Assembly: GCA_046309815.1 (NCBI GenBank)
Contig: JBKCOJ010000011.1
Location: forward strand, 1-64,000
Origin: CAITNM01 sp021298215
GTDB lineage: Bacteria > Pseudomonadota > Alphaproteobacteria > Paracaedibacterales > CAITNM01
Direction: 5' to 3'
DNA: 64,000 nucleotides
Part shown: in pieces, positions 44,466 to 54,339 of the stretch
Position numbering within the stretch: position 1 is the stretch's first letter
Layout of the letters: each line of letters begins with the position of its first letter
Notes under the pieces: generated by a model
What the model was told of the DNA's origin: nothing
The model's input: only the letters and a program-made list of their open reading frames with translations
Databases searched by the model: none
Made by a program: the position numbers and the translations under genes

Positions 44466-44978
44466 CTAAATTTCTGTTGATAGTTTGATGGCAGTCTTTG
44501 TGATGGTTTTTATTACTTTTTCTAAAATATTGAATTTAGCTATTTCTCGGCCGCCCGCTCTTTCTGCTATTTCTTTGTGCTCATCTTCTTCATTTTTAAA
44601 CTTCTCAATAATTTCTATTAAAGAATTATTTTCAGAAGATTGGATTAATGAATCAATTTGATTTTGATAATGAGTAACAATTATTTCTTCAATAGCTATT
44701 GTGGAAGCGTGCGCTGCCTTTTTTCCCATCAAAGCAGTGATGGCTCCTATATTATAACTCAGAATATGCCAGAAAGGTTGAAAGATTGTAGGTTTGACTT
44801 TATGTTCAATCATAAGTTGCGTGAATGCTTTAAGATGTATTTTCTCTTGATTAGCCATTTTCACAAGTTCTAGATCATCGCCAAGAATTCTTCTCATGCC
44901 TTTATATACTTGCTTAGCTCCAAGCTCTCCTGCATGATTTACTCGCAATATGGATTCTATTTCTCTCGAATTTTCCAT
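44466..44978 (-). CDS. coq7: Demethoxyubiquinone hydroxylase COQ7
   Basis: A 170-residue di-iron monooxygenase for the penultimate step of ubiquinone synthesis. The carboxylate-His set is in ILRVNHAGELGA (Glu), EKIHLKAF (Glu, His), AIEEIIVTHY (Glu) and EEDEHKEIAE (Glu, His). ATG 44978 is preferred because GGAGAGA precedes it and homologues start close to IRVNHAGE; an upstream in-frame ATG at 45032 adds 18 unmatched residues. The start overlaps dsbB by 22 nt. Confidence 0.9.
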   Translation of the reverse strand: MENSREIESILRVNHAGELGAKQVYKGMRRILGDDLELVKMANQEKIHLKAFTQLMIEHKVKPTIFQPFWHILSYNIGAITALMGKKAAHASTIAIEEIIVTHYQNQIDSLIQSSENNSLIEIIEKFKNEEDEHKEIAERAGGREIAKFNILEKVIKTITKTAIKLSTEI

Positions 44979-45472
44979 TCTCTCCACACCATGGTAATAG
45001 TTGCTAATGAAAATGCTAGAGAAGTCCACCAACTAGCAGGAAGCCCGAATAAATACCAACTTATTTTGTCGCATCTGGGGATTTTCTGGTTTTTCATTTG
45101 TTCGTTGAGAGATTTTAACATTTCTATAGGGTTAGTTGATGGGAGTTCTATATTTGTTAAGCAAGACTTAGGCATTGCCCACCATTTCTGCTCAACTCCA
45201 ATGTGAAAGATACTCAAGGTAACTCCGCCGAAAGCAATGAAGCATAATATGCAGGTAAAAAATTTTCTATCATATCCTGAAATAACAATCCCCAGAGCCA
45301 AAATGGCAACAGCCATCATAATATATCGTTGATGATAGCAAAGGCTGCAAGGTACAATATTAAACAAATATTGCGCAATGAGGCTAATGCTTAAAAGGCT
45401 GAAAAAATAGATAGCAACAAACCAATAAAAATATCTGGAATTTCTAAGGAAAATTTTTATCAACTTAAACAC
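44957..45472 (-). CDS. dsbB: DsbB-like disulfide bond formation protein
   Basis: A four-helix inner-membrane oxidoreductase that reoxidises DsbA with ubiquinone. The first Cys pair is CSLC near the periplasmic end of helix 1; the second pair is the Cys of KSCLTN and the Cys of IPRCDK. GTG 45472 gives ~171 residues and is my preference; an in-frame ATG at 45511 would overlap yqaA by 52 nt, and TTG 45463 is also possible. Conserved order yqaA-dsbB-coq7. Confidence 0.82.
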   Translation of the reverse strand: MFKLIKIFLRNSRYFYWFVAIYFFSLLSISLIAQYLFNIVPCSLCYHQRYIMMAVAILALGIVISGYDRKFFTCILCFIAFGGVTLSIFHIGVEQKWWAMPKSCLTNIELPSTNPIEMLKSLNEQMKNQKIPRCDKISWYLFGLPASWWTSLAFSLATITMVWREWKIREK

Positions 45473-46071
45473 TTCACGATTATAAAGCCTGCTACAATTA
45501 TACCAAGGCAAACAAGAAGTGCCACTGTTAAATATTTTTCAATGTATTGTTTTGCTAGAGGGCCAAAAAAATATAAGATTCCATAAAGTAAGTAAAATCG
45601 AAAGGCTCTAGCGATGACAGATGCAATAAGAAATTGGGTAATATCAAAATGTGCTACACCGCTTGCAATCGTAACAAGTTTAAATGGAATAGGCGTTAAT
45701 CCTTTTAAAGATATAATCCAAAAACCATAATTTTGAAAATCATTTTGAAATCTCTCAAATGCATTATGTAATCCATAAGTTTCAATAATTAAATCTCCGA
45801 TAGTCGAAAATAAATAATAACCAATAGCATAACCCAATATTCCCCCTAAAACTGAGGCTATTGTTGCGCCTAAGGCTAATCTCCATGCAAGCACACGATT
45901 TGCTAATATCATCGGAATAAGCATTAGATCAGGCGGCAAAGGAAAAAAGGAACTTTCCGCGAATGATACTAAATACATGATATATTTGGCACGTTTAGTG
46001 TTGGCTGCTTTAAGGCACCAGTCATACATGCGGTGCAAAATATTTTGTTGTTTCTCAATAATATTATTCAT
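45460..46071 (-). CDS. YqaA-type DedA-family membrane protein
   Basis: A 203-residue membrane protein of the VTT/DedA superfamily, YqaA branch. The core includes SFAESSFFPLPPDLMLIPM (SFFPLPPDLMLIP), the GxxxG-rich LGGILGYAIGYYLF, and GLTPIPFKLVTIASG, with re-entrant loop features. DedA proteins move lipids such as undecaprenyl phosphate or affect membrane energetics; the substrate of YqaA is uncertain. It is divergent from glmS and overlaps dsbB. Confidence 0.8.
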   Translation of the reverse strand: MNNIIEKQQNILHRMYDWCLKAANTKRAKYIMYLVSFAESSFFPLPPDLMLIPMILANRVLAWRLALGATIASVLGGILGYAIGYYLFSTIGDLIIETYGLHNAFERFQNDFQNYGFWIISLKGLTPIPFKLVTIASGVAHFDITQFLIASVIARAFRFYLLYGILYFFGPLAKQYIEKYLTVALLVCLGIIVAGFIIVKCLS

Positions 46072-46150
46072 TACTTTTTACAAAAAATTTCAACTATGGA
46101 CTTTTATAGCACAACAAATCAAACTTGCACGTGTTATTAAGGGAGATGTT

Positions 46151-47983
46151 ATGTGTGGAATTATAGGTGTTTTGTCAAAAGATTCTGTTTCAGAACGTAT
46201 ATTTGATGGACTATCTAGGCTAGAATATCGCGGTTATGATTCTGCCGGTATAGCAACGATACATGATAATTCTATCCATAAAAGGCGTTCGGAAGGCAAG
46301 CTTCAATCGTTAAAAAGCATTTTAGAAAAAGATCCTATTCAGGGTTACACAGGTATAGGACATACTCGCTGGGCAACTCATGGGTCGCCGACCTATCATA
46401 ATGCGCATCCCCATACCACTGATCGAGTAGCTGTTGTTCATAATGGTATTATCGAAAATTATCAAACCCTAAAAGATAATTTAATACAAAATGGAGTCGT
46501 TTTTAGTAGCGAAACGGATACAGAAGTTGTTGTGCACTTAATCGACCAAGAGTTACGAAATGGAAAGACGCCAGAGCTTGCAGTGCAAAAAACACTTTCT
46601 CAGTTAGAAGGAGCCTTTGCTTTAGCAATTGTTTTTTCACAAGATCCTAAAATTTTGATCGGAGCAAGACGAGGAAGCCCTCTAGTTGTTGGTATTGATG
46701 AAAATAATTTATTCTTGGGTTCAGACGCTTGGGCTTTGGCTCCGTGGACTCAAAAAATATGTTATTTAGAGGAAGATGACGTCGTTGTAATGAAAAATGA
46801 TGACGTCAATTTCAGCTACACTATTTTTAGTGGAGAAGGAAAAATAGTAAGCCGTCCACTCAAAAATCTTAATTTAGCAACTGGAGCTGCTAGCAAAGGT
46901 GTTTATAGTCACTTCATGCTGAAAGAGATTTTTGAACAACCGCAGACATTAAGTGATACGTTTTTAGCATTGATTGATGAAAAAACATTTGAAACGCGTA
47001 TTGAGTTACCTATTGATTTTACTAAGCACCATTCACGCATATTGTTGGTTGCTTGTGGTTCTTCTTATTATGCGTCATTGACTGCAAAATATTGGTTTGA
47101 GAAATATGCACGAATTCCTTGTGAAGTAGAATTGGCTTCAGAATTTCGTTATCGCGATCCAGTATTAACTGAAAATGATATATGTATATTTGTTTCCCAA
47201 TCAGGTGAAACAAGTGATACTTTGGCAGCACTTAATTTGGCTAAGGCTAAGAATTGCTCAACTCTTGCTATTGTGAATGTCCCCGAAAGTTCTATGGCGA
47301 GAGCCGCCGATTATTGTATTTTAACTTTAGCGGGACCGGAAATTGGGGTTGCTTCTACAAAAGCTTTTACAGCTCAGTTGGCTGTCTTATGTGTATTAGG
47401 ATTGAAAATTGCTGAACAGAGAGCTTGTCTTGATAAGCAAAATTTATTTGAGTATTTCAAAGAATTGTTACATTTGCCAAAGCTTGTGACACATGTTCTT
47501 CAAGATGTTTCGGTCTTTGATGCGCTGGGTCAAAGATTGTCCATGGCTAGTGATATTTTATTTATTGGCAGAGGGACTAATTATCCAGTTGCATTGGAAG
47601 GTGCATTAAAATTAAAAGAAATATCATACATACATGCGGAGGCTTATGCTGCAGGTGAACTAAAACACGGACCAATTGCTTTAGTTGATAAAACAATACC
47701 TCTTATTGCCATTTCTCCAAATGATAATTGGTTCGAAAAGACCTCTTCAAATATTCAGGAAGTTGCTTCGCGAGGTGCTCCTATTATTATGTTAACAAAT
47801 GACTTGGAGTTTACTTTGGATTGTCGAGATTTTTGCAAAATTTTGTTACCAAAGACTGGGTCACTAAATAACTGTTTTATCTATACTGTCGCTATGCAAT
47901 GTATTGCTTATTATACGGCGTTACATAAAGGTACTGATGTAGACCAACCGAGGAATCTTGCTAAATCAGTAACAGTTGAGTAA
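46151..47983 (+). CDS. glmS: Glutamine--fructose-6-phosphate aminotransferase
   Basis: A 610-residue enzyme that makes glucosamine-6-phosphate for peptidoglycan and LPS. It starts MCGIIGVLS, with the catalytic N-terminal Cys2 of the glutaminase domain (~2-220), followed by two SIS sugar-isomerase domains (VSQSGETSDTL, GRGTNYPVALEGALKLKEIS, split as GRGTNYPVAL and EGALKLKEIS). The C terminus DQPRNLAKSVTVE closes the active site. ATG 46151 is chosen by MCGI and GGGAGA upstream; an in-frame ATG 174 nt earlier reads into the divergent gene. glmU is not adjacent. Confidence 0.95.
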   Translation: MCGIIGVLSKDSVSERIFDGLSRLEYRGYDSAGIATIHDNSIHKRRSEGKLQSLKSILEKDPIQGYTGIGHTRWATHGSPTYHNAHPHTTDRVAVVHNGIIENYQTLKDNLIQNGVVFSSETDTEVVVHLIDQELRNGKTPELAVQKTLSQLEGAFALAIVFSQDPKILIGARRGSPLVVGIDENNLFLGSDAWALAPWTQKICYLEEDDVVVMKNDDVNFSYTIFSGEGKIVSRPLKNLNLATGAASKGVYSHFMLKEIFEQPQTLSDTFLALIDEKTFETRIELPIDFTKHHSRILLVACGSSYYASLTAKYWFEKYARIPCEVELASEFRYRDPVLTENDICIFVSQSGETSDTLAALNLAKAKNCSTLAIVNVPESSMARAADYCILTLAGPEIGVASTKAFTAQLAVLCVLGLKIAEQRACLDKQNLFEYFKELLHLPKLVTHVLQDVSVFDALGQRLSMASDILFIGRGTNYPVALEGALKLKEISYIHAEAYAAGELKHGPIALVDKTIPLIAISPNDNWFEKTSSNIQEVASRGAPIIMLTNDLEFTLDCRDFCKILLPKTGSLNNCFIYTVAMQCIAYYTALHKGTDVDQPRNLAKSVTVE

Positions 47984-47996
47984 AAGTGATTGATTA

Positions 47997-48983
47997 TTAA
48001 GAGTTATTATCAAGAAAAGATTTCAGCAGTAAGCTAAAATCTTTTTTTACATGAGAATCAAAAGATTCTAGCATCTTGTTTGCTTCTTTTGCATATTCTT
48101 GTGCAATTTTAATTGATTGGTTGAAAGAATCTAAGTTATTAAGACGGTTTTTTATGGCATTAAAAGAGTTATAATTTTCTTTATTTTCTCCAAAATATTT
48201 ATGCCATATATGTTTATTTGGGTCAGCATTATAGCCCAGCAAGACAGGGAGCGTGACTTTGCCTTCTCTAAAATCTTCTCCTGTTTCTTTTCCTCTGTTT
48301 TTGTGAGTATAGTCAAATATATCATCTAGTATTTGATATGCTAGTCCAAAGTTTTTTCCAAATTTGTACAGAAAATCAGCTCTATTTTCGTCTGCTTCAC
48401 TGGAGAGTGACCCTGTTTGACATGCTGCGGCAAAAAGTGTTGCTGTTTTATATTCTATAATTTTTAAGTATTCCTCAGTGCTTAGTTCTAAAGAGCACGA
48501 GCATCTCAGTTGAGCTATTTCTCCTCTACTAATTGTTGTAGATGCCTTTGCCAAAATTTCTAAGAATCTGATATTGTCTGTTTTTACAATCAGCTCGAAA
48601 GCACGAGCAAAAAGAAAATCTCCCACAAGAATACTTGTTTTGTTACCCCACAGAGTATTTGCTGTTTTTTTACCGCGGCGCAAATTTGATTCATCGATAA
48701 CATCGTCATGAAGAAGTGTTGCAAGGTGTATTAATTCTATTGCTGCCGCTATTTTATGGCTATTTTTTGTTATTCCGCCGCTTAGATCGGCAGATGCTAG
48801 GCATAATAATGGCCTTAATCGTTTTCCTCCAGCCGATAAAAGTGCTTGAGAGATTTTTTCTATTAAAGGTTCTGTGGTGTTAATGTATTCAAAAATTAAT
48901 TGATTTACAATTTTTAAATCATTCTCATATGTATTATGCAGATGCGAAAGAGGATCAAATTCAACTTGGGGCTTTTTTAGCAA
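47997..48983 (-). CDS. ispB: Polyprenyl diphosphate synthase
   Basis: A 328-residue trans-prenyltransferase that builds the ubiquinone side chain. FARM is LLHDDVIDES (DDxxD); SARM is LDDIFDYTHK (DDxxD). GGKRLRPLL is the IPP-binding block. Chain length cannot be read from sequence by eye; an octa- to decaprenyl product is likely because the cell makes ubiquinone. It converges on glmS and is divergent from the trmN6-like gene. Confidence 0.9.
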   Translation of the reverse strand: MLKKPQVEFDPLSHLHNTYENDLKIVNQLIFEYINTTEPLIEKISQALLSAGGKRLRPLLCLASADLSGGITKNSHKIAAAIELIHLATLLHDDVIDESNLRRGKKTANTLWGNKTSILVGDFLFARAFELIVKTDNIRFLEILAKASTTISRGEIAQLRCSCSLELSTEEYLKIIEYKTATLFAAACQTGSLSSEADENRADFLYKFGKNFGLAYQILDDIFDYTHKNRGKETGEDFREGKVTLPVLLGYNADPNKHIWHKYFGENKENYNSFNAIKNRLNNLDSFNQSIKIAQEYAKEANKMLESFDSHVKKDFSLLLKSFLDNNS

Positions 48984-49053
48984 ATTATTCTATCCAATTG
49001 GCTATACAATCTATTATAATTTAGCCTGTTTAGTTGGCCCCGGATAGCATTTT

Positions 49054-49845
49054 GTGCAAGAGTTTTTAAAAGAAGAAGATAATAAGGCGTATACAGAGGA
49101 TTCTCTTTTGAACGGTAAAGTTATTGTAAGACAGCCAGAGAAAGGTTACAGATTTTCTATTGATTCTGTATTGCTGGCGGCAGCTGTTTCTATGGATAAT
49201 GGGGAAAATATTTTAGATGTTGGTGCTGGAGTTGGCGTTGCTGGTTTATGTCTGGCTTATCGTTTTGAGCATTTAAGGGTGGTAGGAATTGAGTGTCAAA
49301 GAAATTTAGTACGTTTGGCAACAGACAATATATTGCTTAACTCTTTTAGAGATCGCGTTGAAATTTTATATGGAGACCTGCAAAATCCTCCTCCTCGCTT
49401 GGCTGCTGGGAGTTATAGCCAAGTGATCTCAAACCCTCCTTATTTTGATATTTCTCAAGGTCGTGCTTCTCCTTATTATTCAAAAGCAATTAGTAATCAT
49501 ACGGGGTCATCTACTATGGAAATATGGATTAAATTTTGTCTTTTGATGTTAAAACCCCTTGGAAAGATTACATTTATTTATCGAGCGGACATGCTAGATT
49601 ATCTTCTAAGTTTGTTTTACGGAAAAGTGGGGCAGATTAATGTTCTTCCATTGTGGTCGTCAAAAAATCAGCCAGCTAAGAGGGTAATTATTCAAGGTAC
49701 AAAAGGAATGAAGGGAGGATTAAACCTTTTAAAAGGGATATCCATGCATAATCAAGATGGCTCTTTTTCAGATGAAGCGAATGCAATTCTACGAGATGGT
49801 CAGCCTATTTCTTTTTGTAATGGAGGCTTACATGGCGTGTATTAG
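49054..49845 (+). CDS. tRNA1(Val) (adenine-37-N6)-methyltransferase-like
   Basis: A 263-residue N6-adenine methyltransferase of the TrmN6/YfiC type. Motif I is ILDVGAGVGVAGL, motif IV is SNPPYFD (NPPY), and the N-terminal QPEKGYRFSIDSVLLAAA (GYRFSIDSVLL) matches the family entry segment. The start is GTG 49054. TrmN6 methylates A37 of tRNA-Val; a different N6-adenine substrate is possible. It overlaps the WecA-like gene by 14 nt. Confidence 0.78.
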   Translation: MQEFLKEEDNKAYTEDSLLNGKVIVRQPEKGYRFSIDSVLLAAAVSMDNGENILDVGAGVGVAGLCLAYRFEHLRVVGIECQRNLVRLATDNILLNSFRDRVEILYGDLQNPPPRLAAGSYSQVISNPPYFDISQGRASPYYSKAISNHTGSSTMEIWIKFCLLMLKPLGKITFIYRADMLDYLLSLFYGKVGQINVLPLWSSKNQPAKRVIIQGTKGMKGGLNLLKGISMHNQDGSFSDEANAILRDGQPISFCNGGLHGVY

Positions 49846-50812
49846 TTACATGTGGGTTGTTGCTGGCTTGATGGCAGTTATTTTCTTTTTGCTTTGGAAA
49901 AAGATAGGGATAAGAGATATTCCAGGTCAAAGATCTTCGCATGTGCGGTCTACTCCAACAGCAGCTGGTGTTTGTGTGGGTTTTATATTTTTGATTTTTT
50001 TCTTTTTAGCCGGAAATCAAGAAATAGAGCTGGAAGTTATTTCATCTTCATCATTAGCAGGATTTGTAATTCTTATCCTTGTTGGGTTTATAGATGATTG
50101 GAAAGAATTAAATTATAAAATAAGATTGCTTAGTCATATGATTTCTGTTGGCTTAGTGCTGACACAACATAATTTAAACATAGGTGATTATTGCGTATGG
50201 CTTTTTGTAGGGGTCGGCTTAATAAATGCATGTAATTTTCTAGACGGATTGAACGGGCTTCTAGCTAGTCAATGGCTTTTAACCGTGGGATTTTTGTTAT
50301 GCTCATTTGGTTCATTCAATAGTATTTTTTGGATTCTATGGGTTGTGATTCTCGTTTACTTATTTTTTAATTTTCCAAGAGCAAGAATATTTATAGGTGA
50401 TACAGGTAGCACAATTTTAGGTTTTTCCTATTTTATTGTTATTTTTTCCCTAGCTTTTAGGCCTCATGGATTGCCTAGTTTTATAATTGCTAATGATAGT
50501 TTTTTGATTTTTTCTTTATTTCCTCTAGCTCACGTATGGGCTGATATAATATTCACCATAATAAAGAGATCAATTGATAAGCGTTCTATAGTGAATTCTT
50601 TTGGTGATTATGGGTTTCATTATCAGGCAAAATTTTTTAAAAGCCATACAATTGTTTCGCTTATTTATTTAGGATTTAATTTGCTTTTAACTTATTTCTC
50701 AGCTTTTTTATTCAATAATCATCATTATATATTTGCTGTGTGCTTTTTGTATATCGTGCTACAAATTCTATATTGGATGTTCGTTTACAATTTATCAAAA
50801 AAATATCTTTGA
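49832..50812 (+). CDS. WecA/MraY-like polyprenyl-P sugar-1-phosphate transferase
   Basis: A 326-residue polytopic membrane enzyme of the polyprenyl-phosphate N-acetylhexosamine-1-phosphate transferase family. FIDDWKEL carries the Asp pair; NACNFLDGLNGLL and IFIGDTGSTILGF are the other family blocks. These enzymes start a lipid-linked surface polysaccharide (such as O-antigen). It lacks MraY's HHHFEK loop, so the substrate is a UDP-HexNAc type rather than Park nucleotide. ATG 49832 follows GGAGG by 5 nt. It is upstream of nuoL with 57 nt between. Confidence 0.8.
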   Translation: MACISYMWVVAGLMAVIFFLLWKKIGIRDIPGQRSSHVRSTPTAAGVCVGFIFLIFFFLAGNQEIELEVISSSSLAGFVILILVGFIDDWKELNYKIRLLSHMISVGLVLTQHNLNIGDYCVWLFVGVGLINACNFLDGLNGLLASQWLLTVGFLLCSFGSFNSIFWILWVVILVYLFFNFPRARIFIGDTGSTILGFSYFIVIFSLAFRPHGLPSFIIANDSFLIFSLFPLAHVWADIIFTIIKRSIDKRSIVNSFGDYGFHYQAKFFKSHTIVSLIYLGFNLLLTYFSAFLFNNHHYIFAVCFLYIVLQILYWMFVYNLSKKYL

Positions 50813-50869
50813 TTTTATTTCAATCATTTTGTGTATAGAATTAAAAAATAAAGTTGTGAAAATTAAAAA

Positions 50870-52816
50870 ATGAACTTCTTAGAGATTAGTTGTTTGTTCT
50901 TATTGCTTCCTTTCTTTGGGGCAATCTTTTCATATATAAAAGCTTACAACGACTATCGGTCTGGGATCTGGTTTTGTATATGTTCTGTTTTTTTAAGTTT
51001 TATTGCGAGCTGCTGTATTTTTTACAACTTTATAAGCACACAACTTGTTGAGACTATTTATCTTTTTACGTGGATAAAATCTGGAACCATTAAAATTGAT
51101 TGGGGATTTTTTTTGGATCCTCTTAGTATTTTGATGGTAATGATCATTACATTTATTTCTTCTCTCATTCATGTTTATTCGATGGAATATATGAGAGAAG
51201 ATCCTAATAAAATGCTTTTCTTTGGTCATCTTAATTTTTTTACTTTTATGATGATATTTTTAGTAACAGCTCCAAATATGCTGCAGCTTTTTTGTGGATG
51301 GGAAGGCATTAGCTTTATTTCTTATCTATTGATTGGCTATTGGCACAATAAGCCTGCGGCAGTTACAGCATCTATTAAGGCCTTTTCGATCAACAGAATT
51401 AGCGATGTTGGATTAATACTAGCCATAGGATCTATTTTTTCTCTCTTTCATACACTTGATTTTGAAAGCCTTTTTATGTTTTTGAAAAAATCAGAATATC
51501 TGCCGGATGCTATGTGGTTAAATATTATTTGCCTATTTTTATTTTTTGCGGCAATGGGTAAATCTGCGCAATTTGGCTTGCATGTCTGGTTACCTAATGC
51601 AATGGAGGCTCCTACTCCAGTTTCAGCGTTGCTACACTCAGCTACAATGGTTACAGCTGGAGTTTTTTTGGTTATACGTTTCAGTTCCTTATTTGAATTA
51701 GCATTTCTCGCAAAACAAGTAATGATGTTTGTGGGGGCGTTGACAGGATTGGTTGCTGGCCTGATTGCATTAACTCAAAATGACATCAAAAAAATCATTG
51801 CTTACTCAACTTCTAGTCAACTCGGGTTGATGTTTATGGCTTGTGCCGTGGATGCATACGCAGTCGCCTTTTTTTATCTGTGCGTACACGCTTTTGTCAA
51901 AGCGTTAATATTTCTGTGTGCTGGAAGTATCATTCATGCGATGTCACACGAACAAAATATAATGAAAATGGGAGGTTTGAAAACACACTTGCGTTTCAGT
52001 TATTATGCTATGCTTGCAGGGGTATTGGCTCTTATAGGATTTCCTTTGACTGCTGGTTTTTATTCAAAAGAATGCATTGCGTCATCGATTTACTTTGCTA
52101 CAATTCCCTTTTCAAGTTTTTATTTTAGTATTTTTTTAATTTTGGTTTTTGTTACTGGATTGTACGCTTGGAGAATTTTCTTTGTAGTATTTTATGGGAA
52201 AGTTAACGCAGGAGACCAGGTGATAGCCCATATTCAAAAGATAAGAAAGGTGATGCAATACCCAATAGATTTATTAATTCTTTGTGCTGTATGTATGGGA
52301 TATATAGGTTTTGAGCTATTTGTAAAACAATCTTTTGGTTTTTCTTGGGGTGACAGCATTGTTGTCAGAATGCCCGAATATATTCCTTTGTGGATGAAAT
52401 TATGCATGTTTATAGTGAGTTTACTGGCTTTTACAGTTTCGTATTTTGCTTGTAATTTAAATAATCGTAAACTGTCGACTTTTTTGGAAAAATTTTCAAA
52501 AATCTATGAAACTCTAAAAAATGGATTATATCTAGAGGAGTTATACTCTCAGAAAATTATCTTTCCACTTTTGAGGCTTGGAAGTTCTTTTTATCAAATA
52601 GGAGATAGGAAAATAATAGATAAATTTGGGCCTGAAGGTGTGCCTAAATTAGTATTTAAGGCAAGTGAATATCTAAAGAAATTACAGACGGGATACTTAC
52701 CTCATTATGTGTTTATAGCTATTTTTGGTGTAGTGCTAATTTTAACTTCATGCATAGCAATACGTATATTTCCAAAAGTTGCTTCAGAATTTTTATTTGC
52801 GGTTGGACATTTGTGA
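50870..52816 (+). CDS. nuoL: NADH-quinone oxidoreductase subunit L
   Basis: A 648-residue antiporter-like proton-pumping subunit of respiratory complex I. It has about 14-16 membrane helices and a lateral C-terminal helix region. Conserved elements include the Glu in FCGWEGISFISYLLIGYW (GWEGISFISY), a Lys-rich FGLHVWLPNAMEAPTPVSAL (HVWLPNAM), and LIALTQNDIKKIIAYSTSSQLG (NDIKKIIAYS). It is complete in length. nuoK, which usually precedes, is not here. GTGA overlap with nuoM. Confidence 0.94.
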   Translation: MNFLEISCLFLLLPFFGAIFSYIKAYNDYRSGIWFCICSVFLSFIASCCIFYNFISTQLVETIYLFTWIKSGTIKIDWGFFLDPLSILMVMIITFISSLIHVYSMEYMREDPNKMLFFGHLNFFTFMMIFLVTAPNMLQLFCGWEGISFISYLLIGYWHNKPAAVTASIKAFSINRISDVGLILAIGSIFSLFHTLDFESLFMFLKKSEYLPDAMWLNIICLFLFFAAMGKSAQFGLHVWLPNAMEAPTPVSALLHSATMVTAGVFLVIRFSSLFELAFLAKQVMMFVGALTGLVAGLIALTQNDIKKIIAYSTSSQLGLMFMACAVDAYAVAFFYLCVHAFVKALIFLCAGSIIHAMSHEQNIMKMGGLKTHLRFSYYAMLAGVLALIGFPLTAGFYSKECIASSIYFATIPFSSFYFSIFLILVFVTGLYAWRIFFVVFYGKVNAGDQVIAHIQKIRKVMQYPIDLLILCAVCMGYIGFELFVKQSFGFSWGDSIVVRMPEYIPLWMKLCMFIVSLLAFTVSYFACNLNNRKLSTFLEKFSKIYETLKNGLYLEELYSQKIIFPLLRLGSSFYQIGDRKIIDKFGPEGVPKLVFKASEYLKKLQTGYLPHYVFIAIFGVVLILTSCIAIRIFPKVASEFLFAVGHL

Positions 52817-54339
52817 AAATACCGATTTTATCTTTAATGACACTATTACCGCTTCTGGCAGCATTCGTTTGTGTATTAGTGAGAAAACAAAATAGTGAAA
52901 ATGCAAGAAGAATAGCAGGCTTTGCTAGCTGTATTAATTTATTTTTAGCTGTTAGTTTATGGATTTTTTTTGACGAACACAACTCTGATTTTCAATTTTA
53001 TGAAAGTCATTCATGGGTAAAAAATGCAAGTATTGACTTTCAATTGGGCGTGGACGGGATATCATTATTTTTTATAATTCTATCTGCCTTGTTATCAACA
53101 TTGATGATTTTTGGAACTTGGTATTCTGTTAAGGAGCGTCTGCGAGAATATTCTATATTCTGCTTAGTATTGCAAACATTTATGATTGGCTGCTTTGCAG
53201 CAACAAATTTATTTTTGTTTTATATTTTTTTTGAAGGTGTGCTTATTCCTATGTTTTTGATTATAGGAATATGGGGTGGAGATAAAAGAATTTATGCAAC
53301 GTTAAAATTCTTTCTTTACACGTTTTTTGGCTCTGTTTTTATGCTATTGGCCATTTTGAAGATTTATACAGAATTTCAAACACTAAATTTTATTGATTTA
53401 CAGAATTTCCATATTGGTTTCAATTTGCAAATACTATTATTCCTGGGTTTTGCTTTTTCTTTTATGATAAAGACTCCTATATGGCCCTTACATACATGGC
53501 TGTCAGATGCGCACGTCGAAGCTCCATCCGGAGGCTCTGTTCTTTTAGCAGGAATTCTGTTGAAAATGGGTGGATACGGTTTTATACGCTTTTGTCTGAG
53601 CCTTTTTCCGGAAGCTAGTCAGTTTTTTGCTCCATATATAATATTTCTAAGTGTAATAGGAATCATTTGGGCTTCATTGATTGCATTTGCACAGTCAGAT
53701 ATCAAAAGGTTAATAGCTTATTCTTCCATAGCTCATATGGGAATCGTAACTCTTGGAATTTTTTCTTTTAGAATCAACGCACTCGTAGGTTCTGTTGTTC
53801 AGATGATTAGTCATGGACTTGTTTCGTCTGCACTCTTTTTTAGTGTAGGCATGTTATATGATCGTTTCCATACGCGTGAAATCAATAATTTTGGAGGTAT
53901 TCTAAAAATAATGCCAAATTTTGGGGTTATGTTTATAATTTTTATATTTGCTTCTATCGGTTTGCCTTTTACTTCCGGTTTCGTTGGTGAAATATTAATA
54001 CTTATTGATAGCTTTTCGGTTAGGCCTATAGCTACCTTCTTTGCTTGCTTTGGAATGGTTTTTGGGGCTGCGTACATGTTAACTCTTGTGGGTAAGTTGC
54101 TGTATGGAAAGCTTTCTACGGAGTTGGGCCTTGATTCCAGGTTAGATATAGACGATTATTCATTGCATTTAAGTTTGAAACCTTTAGAAAAATTTGTGTT
54201 AATAATTTTATCAGTTATTATTCTCGTGCTTGGTGTTTATACAAAGCCATTGATGGTGCCTATTAGAAAAGCAATACTGAAACACAGCTTAATAAAAAGT
54301 GAAGTTTCCGGAGGTGTGAATAGCGTTTATGCTGGATAG
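52813..54339 (+). CDS. nuoM: NADH-quinone oxidoreductase subunit M
   Basis: A 508-residue antiporter-like subunit of complex I. FFEGVLIPMFLIIGIWGG contains the key Glu, KTPIWPLHTWLSDAHVEAP is the family block (PLHTWLSDAH), and SDIKRLIAYSSIAHMG carries the Lys pair (SDIKRLIAYS). GTG 52813 is the likely start, overlapping the nuoL stop. An in-frame ATG at 52750 would add 21 residues inside nuoL. It overlaps nuoN by 11 nt. Confidence 0.93.
   Translation: MKIPILSLMTLLPLLAAFVCVLVRKQNSENARRIAGFASCINLFLAVSLWIFFDEHNSDFQFYESHSWVKNASIDFQLGVDGISLFFIILSALLSTLMIFGTWYSVKERLREYSIFCLVLQTFMIGCFAATNLFLFYIFFEGVLIPMFLIIGIWGGDKRIYATLKFFLYTFFGSVFMLLAILKIYTEFQTLNFIDLQNFHIGFNLQILLFLGFAFSFMIKTPIWPLHTWLSDAHVEAPSGGSVLLAGILLKMGGYGFIRFCLSLFPEASQFFAPYIIFLSVIGIIWASLIAFAQSDIKRLIAYSSIAHMGIVTLGIFSFRINALVGSVVQMISHGLVSSALFFSVGMLYDRFHTREINNFGGILKIMPNFGVMFIIFIFASIGLPFTSGFVGEILILIDSFSVRPIATFFACFGMVFGAAYMLTLVGKLLYGKLSTELGLDSRLDIDDYSLHLSLKPLEKFVLIILSVIILVLGVYTKPLMVPIRKAILKHSLIKSEVSGGVNSVYAG

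Noticed and set aside
49832..50812. Second mraY
   Set aside because: Lacks the HHHFEK loop and other MraY-specific blocks; fits the WecA-like branch.
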